DNA from: Pseudomonas psychrophila HA-4
GTDB lineage: Bacteria > Pseudomonadota > Gammaproteobacteria > Pseudomonadales > Pseudomonadaceae
Reading direction: 5' to 3'
Length of the DNA stretch: 64,000 bases
Assembly: GCF_000282975.1 (NCBI RefSeq)
Contig: NZ_ALJC01000031.1
Location: 62,001-126,000, forward strand
Positions 9,312 through 19,187 of the stretch are shown in pieces. The position numbers and the translations under genes were made by a program. Every line of letters starts with the position of its first letter. Position 1 is the stretch's first letter. The notes beneath the pieces are model-generated. The model was not told where the DNA came from and did no database searches. It worked only from the letters and a program-made list of their open reading frames with translations.

Positions 9312-9977
9312 ATGGCTTATCAGTTCGATTTTTTACCGGTGCTGCAAAACAGTGACCTGTTGTTACGCGGCGCCCTGTTCACCCTTGAACTGACCGCCAT
9401 CGGCACGCTGCTAGGCGTCAGCTTGGGGATTGTTGGCGCCGTAGTGCGGGCTTGGAACATCCGCCCTTTCGCCGCACTGTTTGGGCTGTATGTCGAGTTA
9501 ATTCGCAACACGCCGTTTCTGGTGCAGTTGTTCTTTATCTTCTTCGGTCTGCCGGGCCTCGGCCTGCATATCAGTGAATGGCAAGCCTCAGTGCTGGCGA
9601 TGGTGATTAACTTGGGGGCTTACTCCACCGAAATCATCCGCGCCGGGATTCAAGCCATCCCCAAAGGCCAACTGGAGGCGGCCTCTGCATTGGCCATGAC
9701 CCGTTTCGAGGCGTTTCGCCACGTGGTCCTGCAGCCCGCACTGGCCAAGGTATGGCCCGCGCTGAGTAGCCAAATCATCATCGTGATGCTGGGTTCGGCA
9801 GTGTGCTCACAAATTGCCACCGAAGAACTGAGTTTCTACGCCAACTTCATCCAGTCGCGCAACTTCCGGGCCTTTGAGACCTACGCCCTGACCACCCTGA
9901 TTTATCTGTGCATGGCGCTGCTGATTCGCCAATTGCTGAATGCGTTCGGCCGCCGCTACCTGAGCAGGAGCCGCTGA
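9312..9977 (+). CDS. Amino-acid ABC transporter permease 1 (HisM/HisQ type)
   Basis: 221 residues with about five membrane segments and the EAA-loop of polar amino-acid permeases, 'GQLEAASALAMTRFEAFRHVVLQP', which contacts the ATPase. The N-terminal 'GALFTLELTAIGTLLGVSLG' is the typical first transmembrane region. Its stop codon TGA shares one base with the ATG of the next permease, a sign of translational coupling. Forms a heterodimeric channel with the next gene product. Confidence 0.93.
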   Translation: MAYQFDFLPVLQNSDLLLRGALFTLELTAIGTLLGVSLGIVGAVVRAWNIRPFAALFGLYVELIRNTPFLVQLFFIFFGLPGLGLHISEWQASVLAMVINLGAYSTEIIRAGIQAIPKGQLEAASALAMTRFEAFRHVVLQPALAKVWPALSSQIIIVMLGSAVCSQIATEELSFYANFIQSRNFRAFETYALTTLIYLCMALLIRQLLNAFGRRYLSRSR

Positions 9978-10624
9978 TGGACTTTACCTTCTGGGACATC
10001 GTGCGCAATTTGCTGACGGGATTGCAGTGGACCGCTGCGCTGTCTGTCGTCGCGTTTATCGGCGGCGGCCTGATCGGTTTGCTGGTGTTGCTGATGCGCA
10101 TCTCTAAAAGCCGCTTCGCCCGTACGTTGGCGCGCGGCTATATAGAGCTGTTTCAGGGCACGCCCCTGCTGATGCAGCTATTTTTGATCTTCTTTGGCGT
10201 GGCGTTGCTGGGCATCGATATTTCGCCGTGGATGGCCGCCGCTCTGGCACTCACGCTGTTTACCAGCGCTTATCTGGCCGAGATCTGGCGCGGCTGCGTC
10301 GAGTCGATTGCCAATGGCCAGTGGGAAGCCTCGGCCAGCCTGGCGATGAGCCCGCTGGAGCAAATGCGCTATGTGATTTTTCCGCAGGCTTTTCGGGTGG
10401 CCATCGCGCCCACCGTCGGGTTTTCGGTGCAAGTAATTAAAGGCACCGCCGTCACATCAATCATCGGTTTCACCGAGCTGACCAAGACCGGCAGCATGTT
10501 GGCCAACGCGACCTTTGAGCCTTTTATGGTCTACGGCCTCGTGGCGCTCGGTTACTTCCTCTTGTGCTACCCCTTGTCGCTCAGCGCGCGCTATCTGGAA
10601 AGGAGACTGCATGCCTCTGCTTAG
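9977..10624 (+). CDS. Amino-acid ABC transporter permease 2
   Basis: 215 residues, paralogous to the preceding permease, with the coupling motif 'GQWEASASLAMSPLEQMRYV' and five predicted membrane spans. The open frame extends 69 bases upstream, but ATG 9977 is preceded by AGGAG and overlaps the previous stop (TGATG), so I chose it. Inner-membrane half of the import channel. Confidence 0.93.
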   Translation: MDFTFWDIVRNLLTGLQWTAALSVVAFIGGGLIGLLVLLMRISKSRFARTLARGYIELFQGTPLLMQLFLIFFGVALLGIDISPWMAAALALTLFTSAYLAEIWRGCVESIANGQWEASASLAMSPLEQMRYVIFPQAFRVAIAPTVGFSVQVIKGTAVTSIIGFTELTKTGSMLANATFEPFMVYGLVALGYFLLCYPLSLSARYLERRLHASA

Positions 10625-11342
10625 AGTTACCGCCCTGCATAAATACTACGGCGACCATCACGTGCTTAAAGGTATCGACCTGAGTGTCGAACAAGGCCAA
10701 GTCGTTGCGATCATCGGGCGCAGCGGCTCAGGCAAAAGCACGCTGCTCAGAACCTTGAATGGTCTTGAGTCGATTAATGACGGAGTCATTGAAGTCGATA
10801 ACGAATACCTGGACGCCGCCCGTGCCGACTTGCGCAGCCTGCGCCAGAAGGTCGGCATGGTGTTTCAGCAGTTCAATTTGTTTCCGCACTTGAGTGTCGG
10901 TGAAAACGTCATGCTGGCCCCGCAAGTGGTGCAAAAAGTGCCCAAGGCCAAAGCCGCACAGCTAGCGCGCGAGATGCTAGAACGCGTGGGGCTGGGCGAC
11001 AAGTTCGACGCCTTCCCCGAACGTCTGTCGGGCGGGCAGCAACAGCGGGTGGCGATTGCCCGAGCGCTGGCCATGTCACCCAAAGTGCTGTTGTGTGACG
11101 AGATCACCTCGGCGCTCGACCCCGAACTGGTCAACGAAGTGCTCAACGTGGTGCGCCAGTTGGCCCGCGAAGGCATGACGCTGATTATGGTGACCCACGA
11201 AATGCGCTTCGCCCGGGAAGTCGGCGACAAGCTGGTGTTTATGCACCAAGGCAAAGTGCATGAGGTGGGCGACCCAAAAGTGCTGTTCGCCAACCCGAAA
11301 ACCCCTGAGCTGGCAAATTTTATTGGTTCAGTTGAGGCTTAG
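10611..11342 (+). CDS. Amino-acid ABC transporter ATP-binding protein (GlnQ/HisP type)
   Basis: 243 residues with Walker A 'GRSGSGKST', signature 'LSGGQQQRVAIARAL', Walker B 'VLLCDEITSALD' and switch His in 'VTHEM'. It energises import by the two preceding permeases. ATG 10611 follows AAAGGAGAC with good spacing and overlaps the previous gene by 14 bases; the longer frame from 10515 is discarded. Family GlnQ/HisP is clear. Confidence 0.96.
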   Translation: MPLLRVTALHKYYGDHHVLKGIDLSVEQGQVVAIIGRSGSGKSTLLRTLNGLESINDGVIEVDNEYLDAARADLRSLRQKVGMVFQQFNLFPHLSVGENVMLAPQVVQKVPKAKAAQLAREMLERVGLGDKFDAFPERLSGGQQQRVAIARALAMSPKVLLCDEITSALDPELVNEVLNVVRQLAREGMTLIMVTHEMRFAREVGDKLVFMHQGKVHEVGDPKVLFANPKTPELANFIGSVEA

Positions 11343-11348
11343 ATCCCG

Positions 11349-11416
11349 TAAGAGCGAACTTGCCTCGCGATCTTTTAAGGGGTGAGAAGATCGCGAGGCA
11401 AGCTCGCGCCTATAGT
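11349..11416. repeat. REP-like palindrome
   Basis: A perfect 15-bp inverted repeat (11360-11374 and 11387-11401, core TTGCCTCGCGATCTT) follows the ABC operon stop. It shares the CTCGCGATC core with the repeats at 886, 23015 and 36150 and could terminate transcription or stabilise the mRNA end. Confidence 0.75.
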
Positions 11417-11596
11417 TAGCGGGCGGCTTTTACAGGATTTATGTGACGGTAATTAGGTCGCTGAAAAAAACGTGTCGACAAGAACAAGCTAACGTCATTT
11501 CTTACATGCTCCACATCAATGCATCTGACATCACGCGTTGGCGCGGGCGTTTGATCGTGGCACGATGGCGTAGTTATCGACCGAGACCCCTCTACC

Positions 11597-13099
11597 ATGC
11601 CCCAATCCAAAAGCAAGAATCCTTCCCTGATCGCCGCTATAGATCTGGGTTCTAACAGCTTTCATATGGTGGTGGCCAAAGCCCAGAACGGCGAAATACG
11701 TATTCTTGAACGTCTTGGCGATAAAGTGCAGCTCGCTGCCGGTATCGACGAAGATCGCAAACTCAACGAAGAATCCATGCAGCGCGGGCTTGATTGCCTA
11801 AAGCGTTTTGCACAGTTGATTAAGGGCATGCCATTGGGCGCCGTACGCATCGTTGGCACCAACGCCCTGCGTGAAGCCCGCAACCGCAACGAATTTATCG
11901 TGCGCGCCGAAGAAATTCTGGGCCACACCGTTGAAGTCATTTCTGGACGTGAAGAAGCGCGCCTCATCTATCTAGGCGTGTCGCACACCCTCGCTGACAC
12001 TCCGGGCAAGCGCCTGGTGGCCGACATCGGCGGCGGCAGTACTGAGTTCATCATTGGCCAACGCTTTGAGCCGCTGCTGCGCGAAAGCCTGCAAATGGGC
12101 TGCGTGAGCTTTACCCAGCGTTATTTCCGCGACGGCAAGATCACCCCCGCGCGCTATGCCCAGGCTTACACCGCTGCGCGTCTCGAAATCATGAGCATTG
12201 AGCACGCGCTGCACCGTTTGACCTGGGATGAAGCCATCGGCTCCTCGGGCACCATTCGGGCAATTGGCCTGGCCCTGAAAGCCGGTGGCCATGGCACCGG
12301 CGAAGTCAACGCCGAAGGCCTGGCTTGGCTCAAGCGCAAGCTATTTAAACTAGGCGAAGTCGACAAAATCGACTTCGAAGGCATCAAGCCTGACCGTCGC
12401 ACGATCTTCCCAGCGGGCCTGGCCATTCTTGAAGCGATTTTTGACGCTCTGGAATTGAAACGCATGGATCACTGTGACGGTGCTCTGCGCGAAGGCGTGC
12501 TCTACGACCTGCTGGGCCGCCATCATCACGAAGACGTGCGCGAACGCACCCTCAGCTCGCTGATGGAGCGTTATCACGTTGATCTTGAGCAAGTGGCGCG
12601 GGTTGAACGCAAAGCTCTGCGCGCCTTTGATCAAGTGGCCAAGTCGTGGGAACTCGACGACGGTGTCTGGCGTGAACTACTGAGCTGGGCAGCCAAGGTG
12701 CATGAAGTGGGGCTGGACATTGCCCACTATCACTATCACAAGCACGGCGCCTACCTGATTGAGCACTCCGACCTCGCCGGTTTCTCACGCGAAGATCAAG
12801 AAATGCTCGCGCTGCTGGTGCGCGGTCATCGCCGTAATATTCCTAAAGACAAGTTCGCCGAATTTGGCGGTGATGGCATCAAGCTAATTCGCCTGTGCGT
12901 GCTGTTGCGCTTCTCGATTTTGTTCTACCACATCCGCGGCAACCAAGAAGCGTCGCAAGTGCAACTGCGCGCCGAGGGCGACCATCTGGAAGTGATTTTT
13001 GCCGAAGGCTGGCTGGAACAAAACCCATTGACCCAAGCCGACTTCGAGCAAGAAGCCCAATGGCTGGAGCGAGTCGGGATTGTGCTGACTATTTCTTGA
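11597..13099 (+). CDS. ppx: Exopolyphosphatase
   Basis: 500 residues, the family length. It removes terminal phosphates from inorganic polyphosphate (and may hydrolyse pppGpp). The ASKHA-fold motifs are visible: '[14 protein letters not shown]' (phosphate 1), '[14 protein letters not shown]' (phosphate 2) and '[11 protein letters not shown]'; the C-terminal half contains the HD-like region '[16 protein letters not shown]'. It is convergent with ppk, the opposing synthetic enzyme, as in other pseudomonads. Upstream 180 bp hold no gene beyond the REP element. The ribosome binding site is weak. Confidence 0.97.
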   Translation: MPQSKSKNPSLIAAIDLGSNSFHMVVAKAQNGEIRILERLGDKVQLAAGIDEDRKLNEESMQRGLDCLKRFAQLIKGMPLGAVRIVGTNALREARNRNEFIVRAEEILGHTVEVISGREEARLIYLGVSHTLADTPGKRLVADIGGGSTEFIIGQRFEPLLRESLQMGCVSFTQRYFRDGKITPARYAQAYTAARLEIMSIEHALHRLTWDEAIGSSGTIRAIGLALKAGGHGTGEVNAEGLAWLKRKLFKLGEVDKIDFEGIKPDRRTIFPAGLAILEAIFDALELKRMDHCDGALREGVLYDLLGRHHHEDVRERTLSSLMERYHVDLEQVARVERKALRAFDQVAKSWELDDGVWRELLSWAAKVHEVGLDIAHYHYHKHGAYLIEHSDLAGFSREDQEMLALLVRGHRRNIPKDKFAEFGGDGIKLIRLCVLLRFSILFYHIRGNQEASQVQLRAEGDHLEVIFAEGWLEQNPLTQADFEQEAQWLERVGIVLTIS

Positions 13100-13117
13100 G
13101 TCGCACGGCCATCAAAC

Positions 13118-13210
13118 ACCTGTGGGAGCGGGCTTGCTCGCGATTGGATCGACGCGGTCAGTTTGAAACACCGCGCCGCCTGAATCGCGAGCAAGCCCGC
13201 CCCCACAGGT
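13118..13210. repeat. Long REP pair between ppx and ppk
   Basis: ACCTGTGGGAGCGGGCTTGC at 13118 is the near-perfect inverse of the sequence ending at 13210 (GCAAGCCCGCCCCCACAGGT), giving arms of about 26 bp with a 38-base centre that holds smaller dyads. This is the classical Pseudomonas REP-pair layout and sits between two converging genes, so it probably also ends both transcripts. Confidence 0.85.
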
Positions 13211-13220
13211 TTACATAGCG

Positions 13221-15458
13221 TTACACCGACGGGCCGGTGCTGACAGTCAGTACAGGCAGGCTCAGGCGGTCCAGCAATGTTGCTTGGGCGCTGCGCGGGT
13301 TCTGGTTGCCGGTCGGCGTGTTACGCACGTAACGGCCGTCGGGTTGCAGGCTCCAGCTGTGCGTGTTGTCGGTCAGGTAGCATTCCAGCTCCTTCTTGAC
13401 CCGCAAAATCAACTTTTTGCCCTCAATCGGGAAGCACGTCTCGACGCGTTTATCGAGGTTGCGCTCCATCCAGTCAGCACTCGACAGGAACATCTGTTCT
13501 TCGCCGCCATTGAGGAAGTAGAACACCCGCGTGTGCTCAAGGAAGCGGCCAATGATCGAGCGCACGTGGATGTTGTGCGATACGCCTGGAATGCCAGGAC
13601 GCAAGCAGCACATGCCACGCACCACCAAATCAATGCGTACGCCCGACTGGCTGGCTTTGTACAGCGCGCGAATGATTTTCGGGTCGGTCAGCGAGTTGAA
13701 CTTGGCAATAATGTGCGCAGGCTTGCCCTCTAACGCGAACTGCGTTTCGCGCTGAATCATGTCGAGCATGCCTTTTTTCAGGGTAAACGGCGCATGCAGA
13801 AGCTTTTTCATGCGCAGGGTTTTACCCATGCCGATCAACTGGCTGAACAGCTTGCCCACGTCTTCGCACAGTGCATCATCAGACGTCAGCAAGCTGTAGT
13901 CGGTGTACAGGCGCGCGTTACCCGCGTGGTAGTTACCTGTGCCCAAGTGCGCGTAACGCACGATTTCACCCGCCTCACGGCGCAGAATTAACATCATCTT
14001 GGCGTGGGTCTTAAAGCCCACCACGCCGTAGATCACCACTGCACCGGCCGCTTGCAAGCGACTGGCCAGTTGCAAGTTGGACTCTTCGTCAAAGCGCGCA
14101 CGCAGCTCGATAACCGCCGTCACTTCTTTGCCGTTACGCGCAGCATCCACCAACGCGTCGACGATTTCTGAGTTGGCGCCGCTGCGATACAGCGTCTGGC
14201 GCACGGCCAGTACATGCGGGTCTTTGGCCGCCTGACGCAGCAAATCGACCACCGGGGTAAACGACTCAAACGGGTGCAGCAGCAAGATGTCTTGTTTGCT
14301 GACCACGCTGAAAATGTTCTCGCTGTTCTGCAACAGCTTAGGAATCGCCGGGGTGAATGGCGTGTATTGCAGCTCCGGGTGACTGTCCAGACTGGTAATG
14401 CTGAACAGACGCGTGAGGTTCACCGGACCGTTGACCTGATACAGCTCGGTCTCGTGCAGGTTGAACTGCTTAAGCAGGTAATCGGACAGGTGTTTCGGGC
14501 AGGTGTCGGCCACTTCAAGACGTACCGCATCGCCATAGCGACGCGAGAACAACTCGCCACGCAGGGCGCGGGCCAAGTCTTCTACGTCTTCAGTGTCGAC
14601 CGCCAAGTCGGCGTTTCGCGTCAGGCGGAACTGGTAGCAACCCTTAACCTTCATGCCCTGGAACAGGTCATCAGCGTGTGCGTGGATCATCGACGACAGG
14701 AACACGTAGTTGTCGCCTGGGCCACCCACCTCTTCAGGCACCTTGATGACACGCGGCAACAGACGCGGAGCCGGAATGATCGCCAGCCCAGAGTCGCGGC
14801 CAAAGGCGTCAATGCCTTCAAGCTCAACGATGAAGTTCAGGCTCTTATTAACCAGCAACGGGAACGGGTGCGTCGGGTCGAGACCGATCGGGGTGATGAT
14901 CGGTGCAATTTCGTCACGGAAGAATTTGCGCACCCACGCCTTGATCTTGGTGTTCCAGTAACGACGACGAATAAAGCGCACCTGATGCTTTTCAAGCTCG
15001 GGCAGCAGAATGTCGTTGAGGATCGCGTATTGGCGGTCCACGTGGCCGTGTACCAGCTCACTGATCCGGGCCAGCGCTTGGTGCGGCTGCAGGCCATCGG
15101 CACCCGCTTGCTCACGGGCGAAGGTGATTTGTTTTTTCAGGCCAGCAACACGAATTTCGAAAAACTCATCCAAGTTGCTAGAGAAAATCAGCAGGAACTT
15201 CAACCGTTCCAGTAACGGATAGGACTCATCCAGTGCTTGCTCTAGCACACGGATGTTGAATTGCAGTTGCGACAGCTCGCGATGGATATACAAGCTGCTG
15301 TCATCCAGACCAGGAACGACAATCGCTGGGTGCGCCGCCGCAGGCGCCTCAGTCGCAGCAGGTGCGTGGGCTTCCGGTACGGGCGGCGTTTCTAACGCCT
15401 CTTCCAAAACCGGTTCAGCCTCAGTAGCAACGAGTTCTGTCTGTCCTTCGGTATTCAT
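13221..15458 (-). CDS. ppk: Polyphosphate kinase 1
   Basis: 745 residues. It polymerises the ATP gamma-phosphate into polyphosphate. The PPK1 domains follow in order: N domain from '[17 protein letters not shown]' (residue ~57), head domain, then the catalytic C1/C2 domains with the phospho-histidine motif '[19 protein letters not shown]' and '[18 protein letters not shown]'. The first ~50 residues are an Ala/Pro/Glu-rich tail not found in shorter PPK1 proteins. AGGAA precedes the ATG. Convergent with ppx. Confidence 0.97.
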   Translation of the reverse strand: MNTEGQTELVATEAEPVLEEALETPPVPEAHAPAATEAPAAAHPAIVVPGLDDSSLYIHRELSQLQFNIRVLEQALDESYPLLERLKFLLIFSSNLDEFFEIRVAGLKKQITFAREQAGADGLQPHQALARISELVHGHVDRQYAILNDILLPELEKHQVRFIRRRYWNTKIKAWVRKFFRDEIAPIITPIGLDPTHPFPLLVNKSLNFIVELEGIDAFGRDSGLAIIPAPRLLPRVIKVPEEVGGPGDNYVFLSSMIHAHADDLFQGMKVKGCYQFRLTRNADLAVDTEDVEDLARALRGELFSRRYGDAVRLEVADTCPKHLSDYLLKQFNLHETELYQVNGPVNLTRLFSITSLDSHPELQYTPFTPAIPKLLQNSENIFSVVSKQDILLLHPFESFTPVVDLLRQAAKDPHVLAVRQTLYRSGANSEIVDALVDAARNGKEVTAVIELRARFDEESNLQLASRLQAAGAVVIYGVVGFKTHAKMMLILRREAGEIVRYAHLGTGNYHAGNARLYTDYSLLTSDDALCEDVGKLFSQLIGMGKTLRMKKLLHAPFTLKKGMLDMIQRETQFALEGKPAHIIAKFNSLTDPKIIRALYKASQSGVRIDLVVRGMCCLRPGIPGVSHNIHVRSIIGRFLEHTRVFYFLNGGEEQMFLSSADWMERNLDKRVETCFPIEGKKLILRVKKELECYLTDNTHSWSLQPDGRYVRNTPTGNQNPRSAQATLLDRLSLPVLTVSTGPSV

Positions 15459-15809
15459 TGAATGTTCCTGTAAGAGCGGGTTTGACTCTCGTGACCGTTA
15501 AGCGGCGCGTGCAATCAAGCTGCCAGAATGCCACCAACGCCTGCGGGTTTAAACCGCTCAGAGGCGCTTTATGCGGGCTGGAGCATGGTTAGAGGGTGAT
15601 TTGTTGAATTTGTTCTGCGACGCCGTATGTGTAGCTGTGTCGCGCGCGCCCTTTATAGCAACCTGCTATGAACACTAGATGACAACGCCACTGATGTAGG
15701 TCAAATACTTACGACTTGTAAGATTTGTTAACGACAAGACACAGTTCGATACTTTCCCGAACGTCCCTTAAGGCGTAGGCTGCGCGTTCATTTCGCCAGC
15801 ATCCAGACA
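15459..15809. other. Gene-free stretch between divergent ppk and dedA-like genes
   Basis: 351 bases with promoters for two divergent genes expected. I see no coding frame, no convincing Pho box despite the ppk context, and only weak short dyads. The part from 15690 to 15750 is AT-richer and contains TTGTAAGAT-TTGTTAACG, a loose direct repeat that could bind a regulator. Confidence 0.5.
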
Positions 15810-16430
15810 ATGCTCCAACAATTTCTTCAAGAATTTGGCTACTTCGCCCTGTTTCTAGGGACGTTCTTTGAAGGCGAAACCATCTTGGTTCTCGCAGGCT
15901 TCTTGGCGTTCCGCGGATACATGGACCTCAAACTGGTCATGATCGTGGCGTTCCTCGGCAGCTATGCCGGCGATCAGCTGTGGTACTTCCTGGGGCGCAA
16001 GCACGGCCGCAAACTGTTGGCGCGAAAGCCGCGCTGGCAACTTATGGGCGACAAGGCTTTGGAGCACATCCGCAAGCACCCCGACATCTGGGTCTTGAGT
16101 TTTCGCTTCGTTTACGGCTTGCGTACTGTCATGCCCGTGGCCATTGGTCTTTCGGGCTACCCGCCGGGCCGCTACTTGCTGCTGAACGGCATTGGTGCGG
16201 CCATTTGGGCCATCGCCCTGGCGACTGCTGCGTATCACTTTGGCGCCGTGCTTGAAGGATTGCTGGGCAGCGTCAAGAAGTACGAATTGTGGGTATTGGG
16301 TGGCTTGCTGGTCATTGGCTTAGGTCTGTGGGCGCGTCGGCGCTTCAAAAATGCCCGCCAGGCCAAACAGGCCGCGCTTGAAGAACAAAAAATCCAGGCT
16401 GGCGAGGTTAACAAGCCACCTGTTGAGTAA
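15810..16430 (+). CDS. DedA family membrane protein
   Basis: 206 residues with about five hydrophobic segments and the DedA/VTT signature 'FFEGETILVLAGFLAFRG' (Glu in the first re-entrant helix) and 'FRFVYGLRTVMPVAIGLSGYPPGRYLLLN', including the conserved R-x3-R/P segment. DedA proteins support undecaprenyl-phosphate or phospholipid flipping and membrane homeostasis. The C-terminal ~30 residues are charged and cytoplasmic. Start lacks a strong ribosome binding site. Confidence 0.9.
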   Translation: MLQQFLQEFGYFALFLGTFFEGETILVLAGFLAFRGYMDLKLVMIVAFLGSYAGDQLWYFLGRKHGRKLLARKPRWQLMGDKALEHIRKHPDIWVLSFRFVYGLRTVMPVAIGLSGYPPGRYLLLNGIGAAIWAIALATAAYHFGAVLEGLLGSVKKYELWVLGGLLVIGLGLWARRRFKNARQAKQAALEEQKIQAGEVNKPPVE

Positions 16431-16561
16431 ACCGGTTTGTGCACTCGCACACACCTTCCCCCACGGCGTTGCGATCGCAGCGCCTGCGGACAGCGGGAAA
16501 CTCCCTATGGCATCCACTGCCAAATAAGGCGACATTAACGCCATAAACAAGGAGACCCACC

Positions 16562-17227
16562 ATGACCACCAAACACGTTGCCGTTATTCTTTCCGGCTGT
16601 GGCGTCTATGACGGCACCGAAATTCACGAAAGCGTGATCACCCTGCTGCGCCTCGACCAGCGCGGCGCCAAGGTGCAATGCTTCGCGCCCGACATTGCGC
16701 AATTGCACGTCATCAACCACCTGACCGGCGAAGAAATGCCCGAGTCGCGCAATGTGCTGGTTGAGTCGGCGCGAATCGCCCGGGGTGAGGTCAAGGACAT
16801 TCGCGAAGCCAAGGTCGAAGACTTTGACGCGCTGATCGTACCCGGCGGATTTGGCGCGGCAAAAAACCTGTCCAGTTTTGCCTCTGAAGGCACCGCCTGT
16901 AACGTTCAAGCGGATGTTCTGGCGTTGGCCGAAGCCTTCGCTGAGGCGGGCAAGCCGATTGGCCTGATGTGCATTTCTCCGGCCATCGCCGCCAAGATCT
17001 ACGGCCCCGGCGTGACGTGCACCATCGGCAACGATCCCGACACCGCAGCCGCCGTTGAAAAAATGGGCGCCACCCACCAAGAGTGCGAAGTGTCCGAAAT
17101 GGTTGAAGACAAGGCGCGCAAATTAGTCAGCACGCCTGCGTACATGCTGGCTCAGTCCATCAGCGAAGCCGCATCGGGCATCAATAAAATGGTCGATCGC
17201 GTACTCGAACTGACCCAAAAAGCCTAA
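16562..17227 (+). CDS. elbB: ElbB/YajL-type glyoxalase-like protein
   Basis: 221 residues of the DJ-1/PfpI superfamily, matching ElbB: 'VILSGCGVYDGTEIHESV' at the N-terminus, 'LIVPGGFGAAKNLSSFA' and the nucleophile elbow 'IGLMCISPAI' with Cys at about residue 138. E. coli ElbB was linked to isoprenoid synthesis and has glyoxalase activity; the physiological role is unsettled. A strong AAGGAG site precedes the ATG. Its stop abuts that of the convergent YaiI-type gene with no gap. Confidence 0.93.
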   Translation: MTTKHVAVILSGCGVYDGTEIHESVITLLRLDQRGAKVQCFAPDIAQLHVINHLTGEEMPESRNVLVESARIARGEVKDIREAKVEDFDALIVPGGFGAAKNLSSFASEGTACNVQADVLALAEAFAEAGKPIGLMCISPAIAAKIYGPGVTCTIGNDPDTAAAVEKMGATHQECEVSEMVEDKARKLVSTPAYMLAQSISEAASGINKMVDRVLELTQKA

Positions 17228-17680
17228 TCAGCGGCGTGCAAGCCGGGTCAGAATCCGGTCCAACGAATTGGCGAACGCCTGCTTATCGCGTTCGCCATAC
17301 GCGCCCTGCCCGCCTCCCACTTGACCTTGCTCACGCAGGTCAGTGAATAGATTGCGCACCGCCAGCCGCTCACCCATGTTTTGCGGGTCAAACTCTTTGC
17401 CACGCGGGTCCAGCGCGGCCACTCCTTTCTTGACCAGTCGATCCGCCAGCGGCACATCGCTGCAAATCACCAACTCACCAGGCACCGCGTGCTCAACGAG
17501 ATAGTCATCCGCCGCATCCGGGCCGCTGGGCACCACAATCAGTTTGACCAACGCATACGTTGGCTTGATCTGACTCTGCCCCGCCACCAAAACCACCTCA
17601 AACTGACGCTTGAGCGCGAACTTGATGACTTGATCCTTCGCGGCCTTGGGGCAAGCGTCTGCGTCGATCCAGACACGCAT
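17228..17680 (-). CDS. YaiI/YqxD family (DUF188) protein
   Basis: 150 residues, family length. The N-terminal 'MRVWIDADACPKAAKD' with clustered Asp residues, 'ICSDVPLADRLVKKG' and 'DPRGKEF' are the YaiI signatures of a PIN-like fold (NYN/DUF188), suggesting a nuclease or RNA-linked role, though none is proven. It ends directly at the elbB stop. Confidence 0.93.
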   Translation of the reverse strand: MRVWIDADACPKAAKDQVIKFALKRQFEVVLVAGQSQIKPTYALVKLIVVPSGPDAADDYLVEHAVPGELVICSDVPLADRLVKKGVAALDPRGKEFDPQNMGERLAVRNLFTDLREQGQVGGGQGAYGERDKQAFANSLDRILTRLARR

Positions 17681-17751
17681 GGGGGTAGCTCCACATTAAT
17701 TAATAAGGTGAAGGCTAGCATTTCCCGGCCAAGTCCTAGCAGCCCGCAGGC

Positions 17752-18891
17752 TTAACCATTGATTTTGTATCCGCCACCTTCAGCGCCTTCATGTAAAGAC
17801 GACTGAATGCGTTCATAAAGCGCATTGGCTTCTAACGTGGTGATAGAGCGCGAACAATCGCGAAGCACCACCCTCAGCAAAACGTTTTCCTGACCCGACA
17901 AAAGTCCCAGCCGCTCAATCGCCTGCACGGGCAGATCCGCCATAGCCCAGCGCCCTTTAATGTGCATTTCTTCAATCCAAGCCGCGTTATCCCCCGCTGC
18001 CAGCAACATCTTCTCGGTCAGTACCTCTTCACTCAAGCCCGGTGTCACGGCCAGCGAAATATCCCGTGAAATGGAGGGCAATCGCGAAACGGTCTTCCAA
18101 GGGAGCAGATCATGCAGTTGTGCCTGGACGCGGTCATTTGGATCACGCAGCAGACGAATATCGGGGATGCCTTTGCGCAGCATGGTAAGGCGATCCAAAC
18201 CCATGCCCAACGCCAAACCACCATGCTTGACAGGATCCACACCCAGTCTTTGCAACAGCGAACGAGCAATACGGCCACACTCAAGCACTTCAATGGGCTG
18301 CTTATCCAGGAGCAGGTTCACTTCAATACCACCCTCGGTGTAGTGATGCGGGCTGCTCTGATAAGTCCACGACATGCCGGGCACTGAACATTCAAGGATA
18401 TCTGCGACTAATCTGAGCAAGTGCTCACGCGTTGCAAGCTGCGGATCGCCCAGTACCCAGATATCCATTTGATGAGGTTCTGCACAATGCCACCTGTCGC
18501 GGCTGTCACGCCTGAAAGTGATCCCGGGCGCCGCCAATAAAATAAGCTCTCCGGCTTTACGATTCTGCGCCGCCTGCTGCAATGCCTTTGGTATTTGGCT
18601 GGTTGTTTGAGTACGCAGGAGCGAATGCTCATCCACCCAACGTGTGTGCTCACTGCCCAGGGTGACCTCCGCAGGGTCGTAGCCAAGCAATCCATAGTTT
18701 TCTTGCGCAGACACTATTCGAGGCCCTCTTAAAACCTGTGCAACAGGCCACCCTCGCGTTTTCAACCCTTCAAGTACTTCATTTAATAAAAGACCAATAG
18801 CGTGGGCCGGGTATTTCAACTCTGTCAGGTCACTAAGCTCAAGAGCCTCATTGACCGAGCGGGCACACAAATAAGCTTTCGATGAATGCAT
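17752..18891 (-). CDS. srmL: PheS-related ligase (single-chain PheRS-like, with FDX-ACB domain)
   Basis: 379 residues built like a single-chain (mitochondrial-type) phenylalanyl-tRNA synthetase: a class II catalytic core (residues ~35-260) and a C-terminal FDX-ACB tRNA-anticodon-binding domain (~266-362, 'LPSISRDISLAV'). Motif 2 'FRRD...HQMD' (126-143) and motif 3 'GLALGMGLDRL' (225-235) with its Arg are kept, so ATP-dependent activation is likely. The Phe pocket differs: the PFTxPS segment is HYTEGG (183-188) and the EVLGCG segment is EVLECG (201-206). I recall NCBI naming this family 'PheS-related mystery ligase SrmL'; I cannot verify it. Start at ATG 18891 is set by GAGGG six bases upstream; ATG 18897 is too close. 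Divergent from the peptide gene. Confidence 0.8.
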   Translation of the reverse strand: MHSSKAYLCARSVNEALELSDLTELKYPAHAIGLLLNEVLEGLKTRGWPVAQVLRGPRIVSAQENYGLLGYDPAEVTLGSEHTRWVDEHSLLRTQTTSQIPKALQQAAQNRKAGELILLAAPGITFRRDSRDRWHCAEPHQMDIWVLGDPQLATREHLLRLVADILECSVPGMSWTYQSSPHHYTEGGIEVNLLLDKQPIEVLECGRIARSLLQRLGVDPVKHGGLALGMGLDRLTMLRKGIPDIRLLRDPNDRVQAQLHDLLPWKTVSRLPSISRDISLAVTPGLSEEVLTEKMLLAAGDNAAWIEEMHIKGRWAMADLPVQAIERLGLLSGQENVLLRVVLRDCSRSITTLEANALYERIQSSLHEGAEGGGYKING

Positions 18892-19187
18892 AACCATCCC
18901 TCACTCGAGCCACGGTGAATATACGCGCAGACTTTGTAAGGTTCCGAATCTAGACCAAACATGCAGCTTCTCACAACGAAAATTAATAAAAACACCCAAG
19001 CAGCATCTAACATCAGACATGGACTACATACACTTCCTACACAAATAACCGAATAAATCCCAGAAAGCGCTCCAAACACCGAAATGATATAACCAGACCA
19101 AAATAGGACTACCCTTTATTAAAATACCGCCCTATAACATATCAACCTCCTGAAAACTCAGGAGCCCCACCCATAAGGACAATAAAA
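18892..19187. promoter_or_regulatory. AT-rich divergent promoter region of the ligase/peptide cassette
   Basis: This 296-base gap must carry promoters for the PheS-like gene (minus) and the 33-residue peptide gene (plus). It is clearly AT-richer than neighbouring DNA. TATAAC at 19133-19138 is a possible -10 box for the peptide, but no good -35 accompanies it. Confidence 0.4.
19147..19164 (+). promoter_or_regulatory. 5'-UTR hairpin before the 33-residue peptide gene
   Basis: CTCCTGA-AAAC-TCAGGAG is a perfect 7-bp stem with a four-base loop, ending ten bases before the AAGGA ribosome binding site (19175-19179). It could protect the mRNA or control translation; its 3' arm itself reads AGGAG. 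Confidence 0.5.

Noticed and set aside
11349..11416. CRISPR-like repeat
   Set aside because: Single inverted repeat without regular spacers; it is a REP element. No CRISPR array was seen anywhere in the window.
14214..15215. 333-codon plus-strand frame opposite ppk
   Set aside because: Shadow of ppk; Arg/Gln-rich with no domain.
15690..15760. Possible Pho box near ppk
   Set aside because: The direct repeats TTGTAA/TTGTTA do not match the CTGTCAT spacing of 11 bases, so I could not support it.
18825..19079. 84-codon hydrophobic minus-strand frame overlapping the ligase start
   Set aside because: Overlaps the PheS-like coding start in another frame and its promoter; no ribosome binding site.
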